64,000 bases of DNA from Trichuris trichiura (GCA_037903355.1 JBAJFE010000034.1:248001-312000), one strand, 5' to 3'. Numbered from the stretch's first letter, positions 11,444 through 22,739 are shown. The notes: generated by a model from the sequence alone, not told the origin. Numbers and translations: made by a program.

Positions 11444-11468
11444 AAACCTAAGCCTAAGCCTAAACCTT
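11444..11468 (-). repeat. Interstitial telomeric repeat (TTAGGC)n, second block
   Basis: About four GCCTAA-type units, the last ones degenerate (CCTAAACCTTA). The first 13 bases duplicate the end of the block at 11278-11290 as the target duplication of the insertion between them. Confidence 0.88.
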
Positions 11469-12312
11469 AACATAACGCGTGTTCGTTGCTGCTGTTGGGT
11501 TATGCAGTTTTGACCGTGGCGCAAAATACAAGAAGCATAGCGCAAAGTGACGTTATTTAGCGATCAGTGAACACGCGAGCATTGACTATCGGAAAAAGGG
11601 AAAAAGCATACGTACTGCTAACGCAGGCGCTCAGCCTGACGAAGGCGACGCGTCGATTTCGCTGGAGGCGCATCCGACGGGTTCACTCGGGTGTACCTAA
11701 TCAGGCAGAAGGCGTCAGTGCCTCCTTACGGTGCCTCCACTTGTCGATGGCAAGTTGTCACTAGATCCCGGGACAGACATAACGCAGAATGAGATTTACC
11801 CTGTCTACCAAGGCACGCCTCAGCTCGGAAAGTTGACCTGCGATGTTTTTCACGAATTCCTACACGACGTCTCAGCTTAAACACCTGCAGGCCCCATTGT
11901 GTTTCCCGTAACTTGAATGCATGCGCATCTGCTAAATTCCATCCTTTCACTAAACCTGACGATAACGTCCGTCCTGTTGCGCCGATAACAACCATTTATT
12001 ACGCCGTAGATTCGCAGATAACGCTTTGAAGAAGCCGCCTCTACTTCCGGTGCCCGCGAAACATACTAGACCCGACAAGTTCTGTCCGATGTCAATGCTG
12101 ACCGCTATGTCGCATATTTCTGTTTATTTGTGGAAGCTTAAATCATGAAGTGAATTGTTGCAGCCAACCTATTGGTCTAGATTGGTTCGCCAAAGCCGTG
12201 GCTGGATTGTGCTTATGTAAGCATATACCAGAAGGACCACTGGCTGGTTGTCTGCTGCCCTTATAGCCGTTTCCGCCAAGTGACTGCGCGTTTCGCACAA
12301 GTAGCCTAATTA

Positions 12313-12412
12313 CAGTAAATCCCCATAAGTTGACCACCTAACGGACTGGGAAAAAGTAGTCAACATGTGAGGTGGTCACCATATACCAGTGGCCAACTTC
12401 AGGGTTTTACTG
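12313..12412. mobile_element. MITE, CAGTAAATCC family (100 bp), TA duplication
   Basis: It runs from CAGTAAATCCCCATAAGTTGACC to GGCCAACTTCAGGGTTTTACTG, flanked by TA at 12311-12312 and 12413-12414. The TIR is the same as that of the elements at 10795, 22740, 27436 and 28144, with a shorter interior. Confidence 0.85.
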
Positions 12413-12488
12413 TATCTTTATTGCGTACTATGTTCTCTTCCACGAATTCAGATTAGAGAGGAATTCGGATTAGGGAAATTTCACTGTA

Positions 12489-13664
12489 CTGTAGAAACTT
12501 GATTAACCAGCTAGTTGAGAAAAAAGAGATAGCTAGACAAATATACGCTGCTACATAAAATGCCAAAACATGTGTAATAGTGAAATATCCATGTTGTGCA
12601 ATTCTGCTTTCAGCTTAGACGTATACAGCGTACAGCCTGTTACCAACATCATAAACTCTCAGACATAGGTCATATGTTGATCATAATCCCCATGTCATCA
12701 TTTTTGTATACAAAATTATGAGTAAAAGATTGCTGGACAGAAATGGGCATATCAAATCATCAGGCCCTTAGCGGTAATATCATGCAAGACGTCACTGCAT
12801 ACCTAGCTCCCTGACGCGTGAATTGCAGCATTTGCACGGCGGTGAGTACTTTCAAAGTTTGAATGCGTCTTTGACTCTAGTTTGGGCTTAGACGGCATAG
12901 ACCCACTATTAGTTACAAGAGGACAATTGCTAGGCAATAGAATTTGACCTACTCCGTAGCTAAAAAAGACATAGCCAGCCAATCCGGGTCTGGCAGCGAA
13001 CTGCAGCACAAAAGCGCCAACTGTCGCAACTTAACCCCCACAGGACAGTTGCTTGAAAAAACGCCTTCCAGGTCATCACATTATTGATGGGCGCCATTTG
13101 TTACACTTCAAAATATGTGTTTCGTTCTGAATTCACCGAGTCTACCTCCTAAGCTCCATTTGGTCATGAGGCTTAATTAGCTTTTTTCCACCGTTTTTGA
13201 TGAGTTTATTCATACTGCCTTCCGCTGCTGTGTGCAGTAGTGACTTTCAACTGTTTGAGCAAATTGAAAATTAAAACCACCCGCTTTGTTGCGTGTCGGT
13301 ATGTAGGGAGAACAGACGGCTGCTCTTCCAACTGTCCTTCCAGTTGCTCATTGCAGTAAAAATGGAAAAACCATGTAAGCGTCCTCAAATAATCAAAACA
13401 TTCAACATTGTCAATAAACATCCCGTTTTCGTTATAAAGATGACCTCGCAACCTTTCTGTATGAAAAACGTTTTAGCCGTTAGAAACTGGTTCTAGAAGG
13501 AATACTACGGTCAGAGTTCCAATGATGAAGCGCAGGTTGCCCTTACGTCACTGATGTAGGGACTAAGCGGGTGCTGAAAGCTTTCATTTGATCAAAGAAT
13601 TTTAATAACCTGGCTCTTCCGCAAAGTTGTCTTGAAATTTGAAAAAGCCGCTGCGCATAACGTT
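12489..13664. other. Intergenic, no feature recognised
   Basis: Short open frames on both strands show no domain, splice or codon signal. I see nothing supportable. Confidence 0.4.
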
Positions 13665-13794
13665 GTTTTGGAGAGTTGAACAAGAGACGTACATGGATTT
13701 TCCCGTTTGTATGTGCTCATTGAACGAGTCAAAAAAGTGAAATAGCTTTAATGTCGTTCAAGGCATGAAAAACCAAACAATAGTCTGGCAGAGC

Positions 13795-13822
13795 TTTCGG
13801 CTCGTTCTTGAGCCGTCGTCAG
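13795..13822 (-). ncRNA. Hammerhead-ribozyme-like core, left arm of the 13.7-kb element
   Basis: On the minus strand: CTGACGA, then C, then a 5-bp stem II GGCTC/GAGCC around loop AAGAA(C), then GAAA and GCTC. This matches CUGANGA-stem II-GAAA of type I hammerheads found in Penelope-like elements. The extra C between CUGANGA and stem II could pair with G12 of GAAA, and the stem I partner is unclear, so self-cleavage is uncertain. Confidence 0.55.
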
Positions 13823-14200
13823 CGCACACAGGGGTAGTCCTCCCACTGAGTTTTTTCTCAGGAGTAGCTCCTCCACCTTTCCAATCCATGTGCACGCCTG
13901 TTTGGTCGAACCTTGACCTGTCGAGGCTGCACACACATGGCTGGATCAGCTTCTGAGCAACTTCCTTAGAGGCTGTCCTCGGCGGAGGGACAACGCGCAA
14001 TAGGATGGTCAGTCAAAGTAAGGTGAGGCGTCTTGTCAAAATAGGTCAACTTGCTGATGTTATGCAGGGCGATGGCCGTTTGTCCACGTCGGGAAATTTT
14101 TCTCCTTTGTCCAATCCAATGTTTTCCAAGCCATGTTTCTGGGCGCACCGTGGAGCTACCCCTGAGAACAAACTCGGTGGGAGGACAACCCCTGCGTGCG

Positions 14201-14228
14201 CTGACGACGGCTCAAGAATGAGCCGAAA
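14201..14228 (+). ncRNA. Hammerhead-ribozyme-like core, right arm of the 13.7-kb element
   Basis: CTGACGA, C, GGCTC, loop AAGAAT, GAGCC, GAAA, GCTCC. It is the inverted partner of the core at 13795-13822. The only change is in the loop, so the stem is conserved between the arms. Confidence 0.55.
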
Positions 14229-14392
14229 GCTCCGCCAGACTATTATTTGGTTTTTCATGCCTTGAACGACATTAAAGTTTTTTCACTTTTTTGACTCGTT
14301 CTATGGGCAAATACAAACGGGAAAATCCATGTACGTCTCTTGTTCAACAACCGAACCCGTTACAAACCATACGCCTTTATGTTTTGGAGAGT

Positions 14393-14958
14393 CTTAAAAA
14401 TGTCTATCTTTACTGTCCTCTAAATTGTTAGAGTTGATGCTATGGTCACCAAAATAGAGCAGATACACGAGCCAGCAGAAGGATACGCATGAAAACCATG
14501 AAATGTTGAATCCTCTGTAGCATGGGCAGATTTCCATGCAGAAATTGCTAATAAACATAACTGCTATCATTATTACCTGGGCACACGTCTGCTGCCGTGA
14601 GGTTCTGCCGTAACCAAGCCTAAGTAAATAAAGTAACGAAGGTTGTTTCTTCCAAAGTGCATTCTCAGTGAAATAAGCAAAGTAGTTAACAAAATCTATT
14701 AAATTGTGTGTAGATGAACAATCAGTACATTTGCATCGGTCTGCAAAGTGAACTGGAACGCATGGCAATCACAAAGCGATAATGTTCAACGCCTCTCACG
14801 TTAGCACTAAATAATGTCATTTTTTACTAATAATAATCACCAACAGAAGCGACCAAGTTATTTTTAAAGAATAGTGTGAAGTTTTGAAAATTGAAAGTCT
14901 GCATATGTTATGACGCGTTAGCTCTCCTTCATGTCACAACAATGTTCAGTCGACGAAT
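14393..14958. other. Intergenic between foldback element and zinc-finger gene
   Basis: The minus-strand open frame at 14394-14768 has no recognisable domain and I do not call it. The right end should be the 3' UTR of the zinc-finger gene. Confidence 0.35.
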
Positions 14959-16461
14959 TTATGTCCGTTGGGCGTTCTGGATTGCAGACGTGGTTGCTTG
15001 AGGACTCAGACAGTAACCACGATGCTTTATGTAAACAGCTTTTCCGTCAATTCCGTATCCAATTTCGGTCTGTTCAATTCCAAAATTTCCCAGAGTCCGC
15101 ACAGTCTTGTCAAAAGATTTAATAATGTTCAGCCCGCCACACAGTTGGTCATTTCTAGCGTCAGCTTTCTTGGGAATAGTCCTGCTTCCAGTCAAGGCGG
15201 AGGCGTTTCTGTTCCATAACTGAGAAACTACATTTTCATTATTCCATGTCAAAGTCACATTTTCCGTATCAGTCAGGCCTGCTTCATCGCACCATTGCGG
15301 GTCCGTCTGACCACCCTCCTTGCTGCCATCAAAGCGAGGATACATTTGCTTGTTGTTAGCCATCATAGCGCAATTATTCAGATAAGTTGAGCTTTTCAAT
15401 GGCAGGGAGGTCTGGAACTCATCTTCTGAAATTGTTTCCCAGGCTTTTAAGTTTTCAGTTCCATAGTTCTTGAAGCCCTCATAGTTTTCTTCAAAAGTAT
15501 GAGCCTTTAATAAGCTGTTTGGGCTACAACCGCTTGTTGACAGTTGCGGGTTCCAGACGAAGTATGGTTGACTTGTACCATTGCTTCCTTGTGCACCCTT
15601 TGGTGTAGAGGTAAGAAATCCACCGCAACTTAAAGGAGAGTAAAATTTGGGCGCAGATTTGTTTTGCCCTTCTCGGTGTACTAATGATCTGCAAAGGTGA
15701 AGATTGTTCTTTTTGTCGGGTTCGCCGCGTTGTTGGCCTTCTCTCTGCACATTTCTGACTGGATTGTTAATGTTCACATGGTATTCCTGGCCAGTGGTAG
15801 TGCTCACGATACGTAGTCTGCATATTTTTTTTGCGTCTGCAGCAGGGCAGGTTACGTTTGGCTTGGGATTGTTTTTCTTGTCCTGCTCACAGTTGCGCAA
15901 TCCATTAGCTGTTTGTATGGGATAAATTGGGCTGATAGGCATACCGCACTTTCCTTCTTGCCTGTTCAGTTGTGTCACAACGCTATTGTCTTCTTCATTT
16001 TTTCCATCGCTTTGAAAACCTGTGCCAATAGTAGAAACTGTCCAGTTACCTCCAGAACTACTGCACTGATTTGTTGACGTTGCTGTAACTGCGTCTGGCA
16101 CGGCACCAGCTGGTTGGCCTAAGTCAGTTGAAGTGATACTTTTGAAAGCGGAAGTTTTTCTTTTGTTTTCGCTTCTTGGCTTGCGTTTACTAGGGGTCAT
16201 AAGCTCAGGAAACCATTCCATTGAATCAATATCACCATTCTTGAAATGTGAATAGGCATGATAGGATAGACTGTTCTTTGACTTGAACCGCTTCTGGCAA
16301 ACAACGCATGGAAAATTTCGCTCTTCAGAGTGCGTTGCTGCGTGAATTAGCAGGCGATATCGCTGCGGAAAAATTTTATGACAAACACGGCAAACGTGCA
16401 AAACTTTTGGTTTCATATGCATTCCTCTTTTTCGCTGCGGAAGTGTGTAGCAGTCTTCCAT
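14959..16461 (-). CDS. C2H2 zinc-finger protein with two N-terminal fingers (paralogue of 23557-24954)
   Basis: A 500-residue single-exon frame. Starting at ATG 16461 the protein opens MEDCYTLPQRKRG. An internal Met at residue 16 (MKPKVLHVC) aligns with the start of the paralogue at 24954, so either may be used. Two adjacent CX2CX12HX3H fingers (about residues 24-44 and 52-72) are followed by a conserved block with NGDIDSM.WFPEL and a basic RK-rich stretch that looks like a nuclear signal. The remaining 400 residues are low-complexity Asn/Ser/Gln/Gly-rich with no domain. It is probably a nuclear DNA- or RNA-binding protein, target unknown. I do not recognise an orthologue. Confidence 0.78.
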   Translation of the reverse strand: MEDCYTLPQRKRGMHMKPKVLHVCRVCHKIFPQRYRLLIHAATHSEERNFPCVVCQKRFKSKNSLSYHAYSHFKNGDIDSMEWFPELMTPSKRKPRSENKRKTSAFKSITSTDLGQPAGAVPDAVTATSTNQCSSSGGNWTVSTIGTGFQSDGKNEEDNSVVTQLNRQEGKCGMPISPIYPIQTANGLRNCEQDKKNNPKPNVTCPAADAKKICRLRIVSTTTGQEYHVNINNPVRNVQREGQQRGEPDKKNNLHLCRSLVHREGQNKSAPKFYSPLSCGGFLTSTPKGAQGSNGTSQPYFVWNPQLSTSGCSPNSLLKAHTFEENYEGFKNYGTENLKAWETISEDEFQTSLPLKSSTYLNNCAMMANNKQMYPRFDGSKEGGQTDPQWCDEAGLTDTENVTLTWNNENVVSQLWNRNASALTGSRTIPKKADARNDQLCGGLNIIKSFDKTVRTLGNFGIEQTEIGYGIDGKAVYIKHRGYCLSPQATTSAIQNAQRT

Positions 16462-17212
16462 ACTAGCTCCTAAACTTGAGAAGTCTCTGTTCCGTAAAAC
16501 TGAAAAGCTATTATTATCAATGTCTGCACAACTTAGCTTACGTTGTTTAAACCATTAGGCTATGCTTTCATTTTGCAGTTGTATCCTGTTCATGGTTTTG
16601 TAAAACTACGTCATGTCAAACAGTTTAAAGCTAAAAGTAAACGAATCAGCCAATGAGTTTTCAGGTCGTAACAGTGTGTTCAGGTGTTATTTCAGTAATA
16701 CCGTATTAATATTACCTGCATGCACTAAAGTCATGCTTGCTGCAAATTTGTAGGCATTAGAAGACTTTACCTTAATATCTACGTCACAGATTTTGATAGC
16801 TTTCATAATCTTCCGTTTTCAACGCGCTTATACTTTTTAACATTATTTACCTCTATCCGCTTTAATTTATGGGTTTATTTTGCCTTTCTTGAATTTACGT
16901 ATGCCTGCTCGTAGTTGAAATATTATTGACAACAATTCTGAAGCCCGTAACTTCCTAGACGAATCGTGTAGCGGAATCTATAATTGCTAAACTTTTACTC
17001 CATGAATGATAACCATCTGTTACCCAGAATGAAACCTAACAGATGGCTTCGTTTTATGATTAGAATGCTGCAAAATTCTCTTTCACGGGTCGATTAATTG
17101 GCTTAGGTAAAACCTGTGAGCTGTTGCACCTAAGGGTCAATATTGTAACATCAGTCTGCAATGATTATGATAGCGGAAGGGAGTTTTGAGTCTCCAGCTA
17201 TCGTTTGCCATT
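16462..17212. other. Intergenic, upstream of zinc-finger gene
   Basis: Nothing recognised. The stretch ends at the 8-bp duplication of the hAT element. Confidence 0.4.
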
Positions 17213-17220
17213 GTTTAAAT

Positions 17221-19718
17221 CAGGGGTGGGGAACCTTTTTCGTGCCGCGGGCCGGATAGAAAAAATGAAAAACAGCCTGCTTCATTCGCGCGTATATTTA
17301 TGAAGTCACACCTAATGGGATGTTTGGAACTGCTTTTCCCTGTTGAGGCGTGCGATGTCAGCTCCTTCTGAGGACGTTGCTACTCGCAGCTGGTTCACCA
17401 GATTTGTGTCCGTGAGTCTCGTGCGCAGACGGCTCTTTGCGATGGTAAGTTTTGAAAAGAACTGCTCGCAGCAGTAAGTTGTTCCGAACACGGACGCGTA
17501 TTTCAAAGCATGTCTCCTCAAAACGGGAAATTCATCGTTGCTTATGTAACGCTTATAGAACTCAAGCAGCGGGAAGTTGTTGTATTTAGCTTTGAGCTCA
17601 TCATCGCTTTGCAACTGAATGATCTCGTGCTGCAGTTCATCGGGTACATCAACTGGTTCTACATTGAATGTAATGGCGAAGATGTTCAGTTGCATCTTTC
17701 TACTTTTCACATCGTTGAATCTTTCGCCAAACGCCTCAAGTAGTTTGGCACATTCACCGGCATACTCTAATGTCGTAGAAGGCTGCTGTCCCTGGAGTGT
17801 AGGAAAATGCACCATGTTGCCCTTTTCAAGTTGCTGTTTCCACAGCCTTAATTTAGCTTCAAATGCTTTCACGTTTGATACGAGTGAGCTGAGAAGCTGG
17901 TTCGGACCCTGCAGCTTGATATTCAGTTCTGACAGGTACTTGGCAATGTCTACCATGAAAGCCAGGTCACGTAGCCACTTTCTGTCACTTAGTTTTTTGA
18001 CAGGTTTGCTTTTGGCCTCCATGAACTGCTTAACTTCATCGCGCAGTTAGTAAAACCTCGCTAGCATATTCCCGCGACTCAGCCAGCGAACTTCACAATG
18101 ACAAACGAGATCACCATATTCGGAGGAAAGTTCATTCAAAAAATCTTTAAAGAGGCGGTTATTATGCCCTTTGCTCTTGATACAGTTTACGCACGACACG
18201 ACTACTGACATCACATTGTTGAAACGCAGCGACCGTGCGCAGAGGCTCTGTTGATGTATGATACAATGGCGTACTATCAAATCGTTCAGATCAAGACTGA
18301 GATTATTCATTTCCTTTTTAACAAATGCAACTAGGCCTTTTTGCAAGCCAACCATAGCTGGAGCGCCGTCCGTAGTCAGACCACTTAATTTTTCAAACTT
18401 TAACCCGAATCGTTCCATTGATAAAACGAGTTTCTCAAATATGTCCTCACCCCTTGTAGTGCTATGCATGGCTTCCAGTGATAACAGTTCTTCTCGAGTC
18501 TCAAACTCTGCAGTTATTCCGCGAAGGAAAATGGCCAGTTGAGCGGTATTTGTTATGTCCGTAGTCTCGTCACAAGCCAGGGAAAAAAATTCAAAGTTAC
18601 CTGCAGTACGCTTCAACGTTTTTTCAATGTCGTCTGCTAAGTCAGTGATCCGGTCTGAAACAGTTCTTCGAGATAAGCTAACACTTTCGAAAAGTTTTTC
18701 ACTGGCTGGTGCTAGTAACTTCGCAGCTGCCACCTTGCACTCTTTCACAAATTCACCCTCTGCATGGGGCTTCAACTTCTTTGCGATCATTTCGCTCATT
18801 ACGTAACTCGTTTGAAGAACGCTGTACGCTTCGGAGTGTGAAAGCGGCTCGCTGCGACTCCAAATTCCATTGAAGCGCCCTGATTCTATCCAGACGCTCT
18901 TGGCCTTTCAATTCCATCAATTTTCCATGTTTTATGCTGCAATGCGCCTTTCCAGATTAGCTTTTTTCATAACAGCTATTGAGTCGCCACAAACAAGGCA
19001 AACGGGCGTGCCCTTAAGCTCCACGAAAAAATAGTCATTCGTCCATTTCTTTTGGAAAATTCGACACTCCGTATCAACTTTTCTTTTCTTTGAATTGGCC
19101 ATTTGTAGCGTTGGGTGAGCGCGAACACTAGTTTGCGATAAGCTGCATGAAACTTCAGGTTTCAGTGTAACTTTATGGGCAACTCAGAGCAAAAGGCAGA
19201 CCTTTGCTACTATCCTGCAACCCAGTTGTCAAGAACATAATCACAACTACAAAAAAGGAAATAACCATTTTTTACTTCGAAGACGTAAAGGACAGGCGGC
19301 CGACAGAAACCGACGAGAACGATAGCAAGAGAAGGCGAGAACGATGCCAGTGTTTGCTGGGAGCAAAAGAAAGCAGAAGTGCTCTAGCAAGCTGGACAGT
19401 CGTCATCTCGAACAAAGCAATGCTCCTCGCTACTATACGCGTGCACGCACTATAGTGGCGCCTACTGCTTGTCACCTAGGACTAACAATGTCGGTTTGTT
19501 GACAGAGAGCTGTCAGCAACGCAGTCTTCCGAGCAAGCCTAGTGCTCCCTGCTTGTTACGCAAGATTTATTTTATTACTAGGATTCACATACAATACGTC
19601 CATCGCATTATGAAAAATAGCTTCCCAAATCACATTTCACTGAATCTCGCATCCATGCGCGGTTGCCCCAACGCGTGGGCGGAAAACGGTCTCGCGGGCC
19701 GGACGTTCCCCATCCCTG
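17221..19718 (-). mobile_element. hAT (Buster/Charlie-like) transposon, nearly full length
   Basis: The ends are CAGGGGTGGGGAAC and CAGGGATGGGGAAC (complement of the right end), flanked by an exact GTTTAAAT duplication at 17213-17220 and 19719-19726, which fits nnnTAnnn. It is 2498 bp long and carries a decayed transposase on the minus strand. It is the parent type of the deletion derivative at 3136-3839. It sits between the two paralogous zinc-finger genes. Confidence 0.93.
17312..19104 (-). pseudogene. hAT transposase (ZBED5/GTF2IRD2-like), frameshifted
   Basis: Reading from ATG 19104, the product starts MANSKKRKVDTE, then a BED-type finger (CLVCGD...), then ACDETTDITNTAQLAIFLRG, TTDGAPAMVG, HCIIHQQSLC and EVRWLSRGNMLARFY, and ends in a hATC dimerisation block (FPVLRRHALKYASVFGTTYCCE). 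Damage seen: a 2-bp insertion just after the BED finger, a 1-bp insertion near 18845 that restores the frame, and an in-frame TAA after ARFY near 18047 where coding continues in the same frame. The paired small indels leave most of the protein readable, so inactivation looks recent. Confidence 0.85.
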
Positions 19719-19726
19719 GTTTAAAT

Positions 19727-20807
19727 GCTTCCTAACTGATGTTGTCATGTTCCTGCAACAATGAAGGAGAATGTTTCCTAGCAAGATTTGTGGGAGTGCA
19801 GTTAAACAATTGTGAGCAACTTGTTCTCCCTATGAAATAAAATGTTGACTTGATGGAGACACATAACACTGTTGACAACCTTCTTATGTTGTCCATCTGA
19901 AATGAAATTTGTTATCCGTCTGTCAGTGCGGGAAAAAAAATTATTTGTTGAAAATGACATTTCGTCTTCTGATCGTCCTTACTCACATTAACGTGTGCAG
20001 TTTTTCCACTGACGCCTACATATTTTCTACTTTCTTTTCTCTGTATTAATGCGTGAATTAGAAAAAGGTTCGTTCCTTTGCTTGCAGCGTTGCTGGTTAA
20101 CTGTTGCTACTAATTGCTCACTCTTTCTGCTTGCGTTGAAAGAATACCGCAAATATGGACAGCAACGGTGAAGAAACGTTTATGTTTGTCTGTAGCACAA
20201 GAAATCCAGCTGTAGGAGAAGATAAGCAAAGAGTTGAGCAGAAACCTTATAGAAGAACGTGAAGTAGATGTTAGCGCTATATATGACCTGGATAAACGGT
20301 AAACTAAGGCGTTGGAGTTCTGTAGCAAAAAGGTTAAGCAGAGGCTAATGAGAAGTAAGGAAATGCTGCACTTTGCTAAAAACCACAGTGTCGATTACGG
20401 ACAGCAGTGATAACGGACCGCTTAGCTGTGAAACGACTAGGAGACAGGCAAAACACAACTATGATGAACTAATTATTTGAGGAAGCTATGAGTATTCAAA
20501 CGGTTAGTTTCAGAAGTTCAACAAAAACAGTACTAAATGAGACTGTGCTTGTTCAATGCGGTTAGCCATCAGAGTCCAGGCTGTTAGATACAAGAAAGGA
20601 TGAAAGTAAGATGCTCTTTCTTTAAACCCCTGCGAATCGCCTTGCTTTAATGAGGTATGCGATGCACCAGTGCGCGGAATGGATATAGAGCAGGGAAAAT
20701 ATAAAATACAGAGGAACACTTAAGCAGAAATAGTGAACAACACACAGAACGCATCAACATAGAGCAAAACGTCTACGGCAGAAACGTTTGAAGCATCATG
20801 TATCAAT
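19727..20807. other. Intergenic, no feature recognised
   Basis: The missing second terminus of the Tigger-like remnant should lie in or near this stretch, but I cannot identify it. Confidence 0.35.
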
Positions 20808-21494
20808 TTACCCACTTTCTGTAGGTGGGCGCAGCTCTCCTGGAAAACTGCCAGTCCTAAGGTTCCTTAAACTTATTGGTAGCAAAACGTCTCGCCTTAA
20901 AATGTTAGTCTTCGCAGCTGCTGGAGTTTTATTTAAAAACATTGTTATAGGGAGCTCTATCTGCCTTTTCTTCGCTTTATCGAATAAATCTTGTGGCGGC
21001 TTCAACGAAGCCGTTATTTTTTGTGTAAACATGATGCCACGTTCCATGGATGGATCGTATTCAGCAATCATATCCTTTCGGATTGGCGCTTGCTGGAAAC
21101 TGCTGGCAAGCTTTCGCAGTGTCCAGTCTGAGGTGTTTAAGCTCCTGTATCTTCCATAACGTCATCGTCGCTGCCCGTAGGTGATTGCATCAGTTTCTCG
21201 AGTTCCTCGTTGGTGGACAGTTCTCCACAATCTTTTATGTGCTCTCTGATATCTTCTCCTACCGTGTCAGAGAAACCCTCACCTCCTACCTCGTTGTCAG
21301 AATTCACTATGTCCATGACCTCCTCATCGATGGCACCTAAGTTCTCGCATTCACTGACTGCGTCTCCCCACAAACCAGCAACCACTGACTGTTCTAGGTT
21401 TTATTTCGTGTACCGCCGCGCAAAAGATGACGGCACTATTTCACGCCGGACGAATCGCGTTGTATAGAACCCCGCGGATAACGAGGGCCAACTG
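20808..21494 (-). mobile_element. Tigger/jerky-like element remnant with C-terminal transposase tail
   Basis: The right terminus reads, on the minus strand, CAGTTGGCCCTCGTTATCC, a Tigger-type TIR next to TA (21495-21496). About 110 bp inside it, frames at 21137-21385 and 20808-21122 encode the acidic C-terminal tail typical of Tigger/jerky transposases (GGEGFSD...ELSTNEELEKLM, then ITMFLNKTP). They are joined by a frameshift. The HTH and DDE domains are absent, so this is an internally deleted, dead copy. Confidence 0.65.
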
Positions 21495-21496
21495 TA

Positions 21497-22737
21497 TAAG
21501 CTGCTAATCCTGTCTTACTGGTGGACAAAATTGACTCACTCAGTTGTAACGAAAATGATGTAATTCTCAATAAAACTACATAAGGCTTTTTCCACACCAT
21601 TCATTATGTTGGTCTTCCACTGTACCACGTTACTGCTTCCAAAATTGGTGCGTTATTTCCAATTCTACCATTTCAGCAAGGACAAACAAGAGAGTAATAA
21701 CGGCACAAATTGGCTCTACAACAAAAAACAATCAGCAAATTGTTGATGAAGGCTTGAAATAGATTATGATTTTTTGACTGCCTTTTCATTTTTGCTTCCA
21801 TTTATTCTGTCCCTTTTAAGCAATCTACCATTTCTAAACTTAGGCAGTGCTGCTAGGATAGTAAAGAAGTGGTAAAGATGCATGGGGTGACCAAAGTTTG
21901 CTGTGTTTGCTAATGCATTCACACAAGTTTTCATTGCGTGAAGCTTCTTCATTCAATGGCTTACCGTAGATACTTTTAAAGGTTTGTTAATAAGCACCGG
22001 AAGGCGCTGACAGACCTTAACAGACGTACTTTCCTAACTTCCAGCTGACTGTTAGCTCTGTATTCTACTAACCCCCTACCATCGTCTTATCATGGTCCCG
22101 TTGCTCCCTAAGGTTTCTTTATAGGCAACCGCTGATCTAAAAAAGCATGTGTTCTATTAAACTAGCAATGTTTGTTTTGTTCATCTTATTGCCGCGGTGT
22201 GCTGCGATATGATTTTGTTAGATAGTTTAAAGGTAGTCTGTTCCAAAGTTCAGATAAATTCTCAGAACCGCACGTTGCATAGGCTTAGCCTAAAGACTGC
22301 AGCGGCTTGGCTCATGCCAAAATCAGGTGAAACCTTGAAGACGTACAGTGAATGATTTCAGCAAGCCAGGTTTCAATAAGGTGCTGACACTAGTTTTAAA
22401 GGAAGAGGGAATAGCATCCATAGCCTTAGCAAAACAAAAGATGCTCTTAGAAGGAATTTGCTCTGTGGGAGAGGGCTAGGATCACTCTTTGACATAGCAG
22501 TCATCGTTGTTAGCTCTCCCAGATATAATAGAAAAGGTGATGCGCTTTGCGTATTGTCTTGCGTCAACGCAGGGCAGAACACCGGATCATTGCCCAATAT
22601 CTGTAGATTACCACTATGGAAATGTTTCCCTGTTCTGACCTAATAGGGGTAGGATTGTCGAACCGTCGATGAGGACTTCTGATTTCATTCTTTCAATTAT
22701 TCCTTTCTAGAGTTCTACTAAAGGTCAGGCATTAATA
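21497..22737. other. Intergenic, no feature recognised
   Basis: Short open frames only. I see no exon or repeat that I can support. Confidence 0.35.
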
Positions 22738-22739
22738 TA

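Larger units (their letters stand above)
10983..12090. mobile_element. Inverted-repeat element carrying interstitial telomere repeats
   Basis: The left terminus at about 10989-11046 contains TATGTTTCGCGGGCACCGGA followed by AGTAGAGGCGGC. The same block occurs inverted at about 12020-12085. Between them lie (GCCTAA)n arrays and the foldback insertion at 11291-11443. A diverged copy of the left side (GCGGCAAC...CGTCAC...CCGGCC.TCCTGTCCTGCC...GCCTAAG) is present at about 29075-29190 inside another transposon. So this is a dispersed repeat that carries TTAGGC units, not a random telomere scar. No transposase is seen and the exact termini are uncertain. Confidence 0.55.
9928..12486. mobile_element. 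Composite pogo-like element with TA duplication, hosting nested insertions and telomere-like arrays
   Basis: The left end CAGTGAAACTTCCCTAATC and the complement of the right end CAGTGAAATTTCCCTAATC are near-identical terminal inverted repeats, flanked by TA on both sides (9926-9927, 12487-12488). The inner ends also share GAATTCAGATTA-type repeats. No transposase remains. Inside lie two smaller MITEs (10795-10982 and 12313-12412), an inverted-repeat element (about 10983-12090), TTAGGC arrays and a Penelope-like insertion. Nesting order runs outer element, then MITEs and TIR element, then the foldback. Confidence 0.75.
13677..14380. mobile_element. Penelope-like element remnant: inverted terminal repeats with ribozyme-like cores
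   Basis: The left arm (from 13676) and right arm (to 14348) are complementary over about 200 bp, with scattered mismatches and a roughly 260-bp centre. A 12-bp direct repeat GTTTTGGAGAGT flanks the unit at 13665-13676 and 14381-14392. The left copy abuts the arm, while the right copy is separated by a 32-bp tail containing CCCGTTACAAACCAT. Each arm carries a hammerhead-like core. No reverse transcriptase remains. The layout fits Penelope-like elements with inverted pLTRs and a tail at one end only. Confidence 0.75.

Noticed and set aside
18258..18542. Open frames on the + strand opposite the hAT transposase (also 17619-18050 and 18555-18806)
   Set aside because: They are antisense shadows of the transposase coding strand and have no independent motif.
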